Shown: in pieces, positions 6,901 to 7,981 of the stretch
Numbering within the stretch: the first letter of the stretch is position 1
Layout: every line of letters starts with the position of its first letter
Assembly (NCBI GenBank): GCA_023432565.1
Contig: JAEYUL010000202.1
Coordinates: 1 to 7,981, forward strand
DNA length: 7,981 nt
Source of the DNA: Actinomycetes bacterium
Lineage (GTDB): Bacteria > Actinomycetota > Actinomycetes > Actinomycetales > Cellulomonadaceae
Direction of reading: 5' to 3'
Translations under genes and position numbers: made by a program
Notes under the pieces: generated by a model
What the model was told of the DNA's origin: nothing
The model's database searches: none
What the model saw: only the letters and a program-made list of their open reading frames with translations

Positions 6901-7981
6901 CGCTCGTGCGGCTCGAGCTCGTCGACGGCACGGGCATGCCCGGGCAGTCCGGCATCGTCGAGACCACCGCCGCCGAGGTCGCGCACACCGTCGACCTCGT
7001 GCTCGAGCACGTGATGAGCCGGGCCGAGGAGTCCCTCGCGGTCGTCACCGTGACGCACGCGCACGCCGAGGCCGTCCGCGAGGCCGTGCTCGACGAGGTC
7101 CGCACCAACCCTGCGCTCGCCGCGTTCTTCGACCCCGCACGGCCCGAGCCGTTCGTCGTGACCGACCTGACCGGCGTGGCGGGCCTGCGCCGTGAGGCCG
7201 TCATCCTGTCGCTGGGCCTCGGGCGCACGCCGCACCGCCGCGTGCTGCACACCTTCGGCGCGCTGTCCGGGCCGGGTGGTGCCGCGCTCCTGCTGGACAC
7301 CCTCGGCTCGACGCGGCACCGCCTCGTCGTCGTGTCCTGCTTCGGTGCGGACGACCTCGACACCGAGCGGCTGCGCGGGGACGGCCCGCGGCTGCTGCAC
7401 GACCTGCTGACGTTCGCCGCCGAGCGTGGGGCCGGCCAGACCGCGCCCGCGTCGCACGCCGTGGACCCCGACCGGCTGCTCGTCGACCTCGCCGAGCGGT
7501 TGTGGCGGCACGGCCTGATCGTCGAGCTCGACTACGGCGTGCCCGGTGGGCAGCGCATCCCCATGGTCGTCGGTCACCCGTCGCTGCCCGGCCGGATGCT
7601 CGTCGCGGTGCTCACCGACGACGAGGCGTACGTCGCCGAGCCGAGCGTGCGCGTGCGCGAGCGCCTGACCGCCGACCGGCTCGAGCGGCTCGGGTGGACC
7701 GTCGTGCGCGTGTGGTCCGCCGCCGCGTTCCTCGACCCCGAGGCCGAGGTCGACCGCATCCGCCGGTACGTGCACGCCGCGGTGCCCGCGCCCGTGGAGC
7801 CGCGCACCGGCACCGCCGTGATCGGGCTGCCGCAGTCGTGGACCGACGACGAGCCGGCTGCCGCGCCCGAGCACCACGCACGCCGGGCTGCGGGACGACC
7901 CGAGCGCCCGGGCGCCGCGGCCGACGGCGCGCCCGCCCCGACGACCGACACGACGGCCCGCTCGACGACCGACCCGACGGC
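3903..7981 (+). CDS. DUF4011/SF1-helicase/MTES_1575-nuclease-like protein with degenerate active sites (partial, 3' end beyond window)
   Basis: The frame is open from GTG 3903 to the window edge (at least 1359 residues), with nearly all codons ending in G or C. Residues 1-60 are a Pro/Thr/Gly/Ala-rich, probably disordered lead. About 63-340 matches the N-terminal DUF4011-type region (TWRAALVEA, then RPVALR and ERVVVGTF). A helicase core begins at DLDPAQQ (355-361). About 440-880 is the usual helical insertion (HREALRAYVTGLHTPREPFG). The second half of the core spans about 900-1150, a Vsr-like restriction-endonuclease fold 1200-1290, then a low-complexity tail. The family normally unwinds and cuts nucleic acid using ATP. 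Here the signature residues are changed: Walker A is SPTGADES (377-384), Walker B is GAAA (920-923), motif III is GDARC (944-948), motif V is AGLR (1093-1096), and the TRAR finger is GSTR (1135-1138). Catalysis is therefore unlikely. No ribosome binding site precedes GTG 3903; an in-frame ATG at 3816 is the alternative start. Confidence 0.85.
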   Translation, partial: MTVPARASATGAGSDHGPGPDEADPTLPTHPAPGSSTTGATPVGAATADETPGGPVALVEPPSDAELVESALATWRAALVEAAGGSTLADIDLLGEAALDLSAAHPSGMAQLFAGRETRLSNLVREGAALSAARRRARAVGSRAAAYEQRYGIAPTSLAIGVATWTERTAGQVGQDDVAALASITRTQAAVSPADQAAAQPRRLHAPVLLRPVALRARGTGESDYELALEPSLEVNPVLARALRSRGALLDPAAVARGAFTPGGFDPRGALQRLASLGEAVLEDFELTERVVVGTFVHPGQVLVDDLDNLSAGAAHHEVITALAGVEADRQRLHQSLPAVTEGDRDPAHERGVGDLDPAQQHVLDVVATGSHLFVDSPTGADESGTIAAIVADAAAAGRTVLYVPGHRRAAVALTERLAAHGLHDLLLDIAPEAGWRTAAARRLLGAMTMEAPVVDARGVQALRSDLVGHREALRAYVTGLHTPREPFGVSAYDALQHLAQLTSTRPAPRTTVRLAPEVASALDAPGRARLGADLRRAGELGAYEVRPGDTPWYGADLRTHADADVARRRLARLLDDTLPRLAERAVQVESETGLVPAQSIDAWGEQLGMLDGVRASLDLFLPIVFERTASDLVAATATKEWRAERAVPMGYWLRRRLRRQARDMVRPGRPVADLHSALQQVQERREIWQAHCPSGGWPRLPEGLEALEAEYRGVREDLEALDQVLAGTPGGAGLCTMPLDALTERLSRLRATQDALDTLPDRTGLLHQLRAAGLAGLVDDLAERRVAPQAAPAELELAWWSTVIEQILAQDPALAGWDGETLGAITARYGELDRAHVASLAPPIRAAVAGQVGSVLRRHREQAEELFAELVEERLTSLRDTFSRYPDVVRRLRPVLVASPMLVPQVLPASRTVDLVVLGAAAHLPTEVALAALARGRQVVVVGDARCASGSAVRELAEVLPRATLRADSVARDPYLTTFLAEHGYGDALVATPLPTSRPLVRLELVDGTGMPGQSGIVETTAAEVAHTVDLVLEHVMSRAEESLAVVTVTHAHAEAVREAVLDEVRTNPALAAFFDPARPEPFVVTDLTGVAGLRREAVILSLGLGRTPHRRVLHTFGALSGPGGAALLLDTLGSTRHRLVVVSCFGADDLDTERLRGDGPRLLHDLLTFAAERGAGQTAPASHAVDPDRLLVDLAERLWRHGLIVELDYGVPGGQRIPMVVGHPSLPGRMLVAVLTDDEAYVAEPSVRVRERLTADRLERLGWTVVRVWSAAAFLDPEAEVDRIRRYVHAAVPAPVEPRTGTAVIGLPQSWTDDEPAAAPEHHARRAAGRPERPGAAADGAPAPTTDTTARSTTDPT
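7939..7981 (+). repeat. 24-bp tandem repeat in the coding tail
   Basis: A 19-nt unit at 7939-7957 recurs at 7963-7981 with one mismatch (18 of 19 identical), a period of 24 bp or 8 codons. It encodes Thr-Thr-Asp-rich units (TTDTTARS, then TTDPTA). It is cut by the window edge, so the copy number is unknown. Such repeats typically make flexible linkers of variable length. Confidence 0.5.

Noticed and set aside
4476..7877. 1133-codon open frame on the minus strand
   Set aside because: It is the mirror of the giant plus-strand gene. It is rich in Arg, Gly, Ala, His and Val with no domain, whereas the plus frame shows clear family homology and codons ending in G/C. Long antisense frames are expected at this GC content.
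3903..7981. Calling the giant gene a pseudogene
   Set aside because: There is no stop or frameshift, native codon bias persists to the window edge, and non-catalytic conserved segments are kept. Loss is confined to active-site motifs.

Overview
The window is very GC-rich and nearly every codon in the real genes ends in G or C. Together with a BldC-type regulator and a DUF4011-helicase-type giant protein, this points to a high-GC actinobacterium. The gene style resembles Cellulomonadaceae (Cellulomonas-like), but that placement is an impression from the sequence, not a search result.

Layout from left to right. (1) A 47-residue zinc-ribbon protein (+) has an unusually complete Shine-Dalgarno match that sits in a hairpin loop. 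It converges on (2) a TetR-family repressor gene (-), and a perfect 15-bp stem terminator lies between them. (3) A divergent BldC-family regulator (+) shares a 111-bp intergenic region with tetR, and a perfect 7-1-7 palindrome there is a good candidate shared operator. (4) A small left-handed beta-helix (hexapeptide-repeat) protein (+) follows a sequence resembling an ECF-sigma promoter. (5) Two abutting hairpins end that gene and the convergent (6) APC-superfamily basic amino acid antiporter of the ArcD/LysI type (-). (7) The next 480 bp hold no convincing protein gene. They do contain an ordered set of promoter-like boxes, a stem-loop and a 15-bp terminator-like stem that together look like an orphan small RNA. 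An ECF-like promoter follows. (8) A giant gene (+) starts at about 3903 and runs off the right edge after at least 1359 codons.

The giant gene is the most interesting item. Its layout is that of the actinobacterial DUF4011 / superfamily-1 helicase / MTES_1575-type nuclease fusion. However, the positions expected for Walker A, Walker B, motif III, motif V, the arginine finger and the nuclease acidic residues are all substituted. The reading frame is uninterrupted and codon use is normal. It looks like a maintained pseudoenzyme (a dead helicase-nuclease), not a decaying pseudogene.

Apart from the tetR/bldC pair, the genes do not form an evident pathway. They are mostly single-gene units separated by strong terminators. 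No tRNA, rRNA, CRISPR array, insertion sequence or phage gene was seen.
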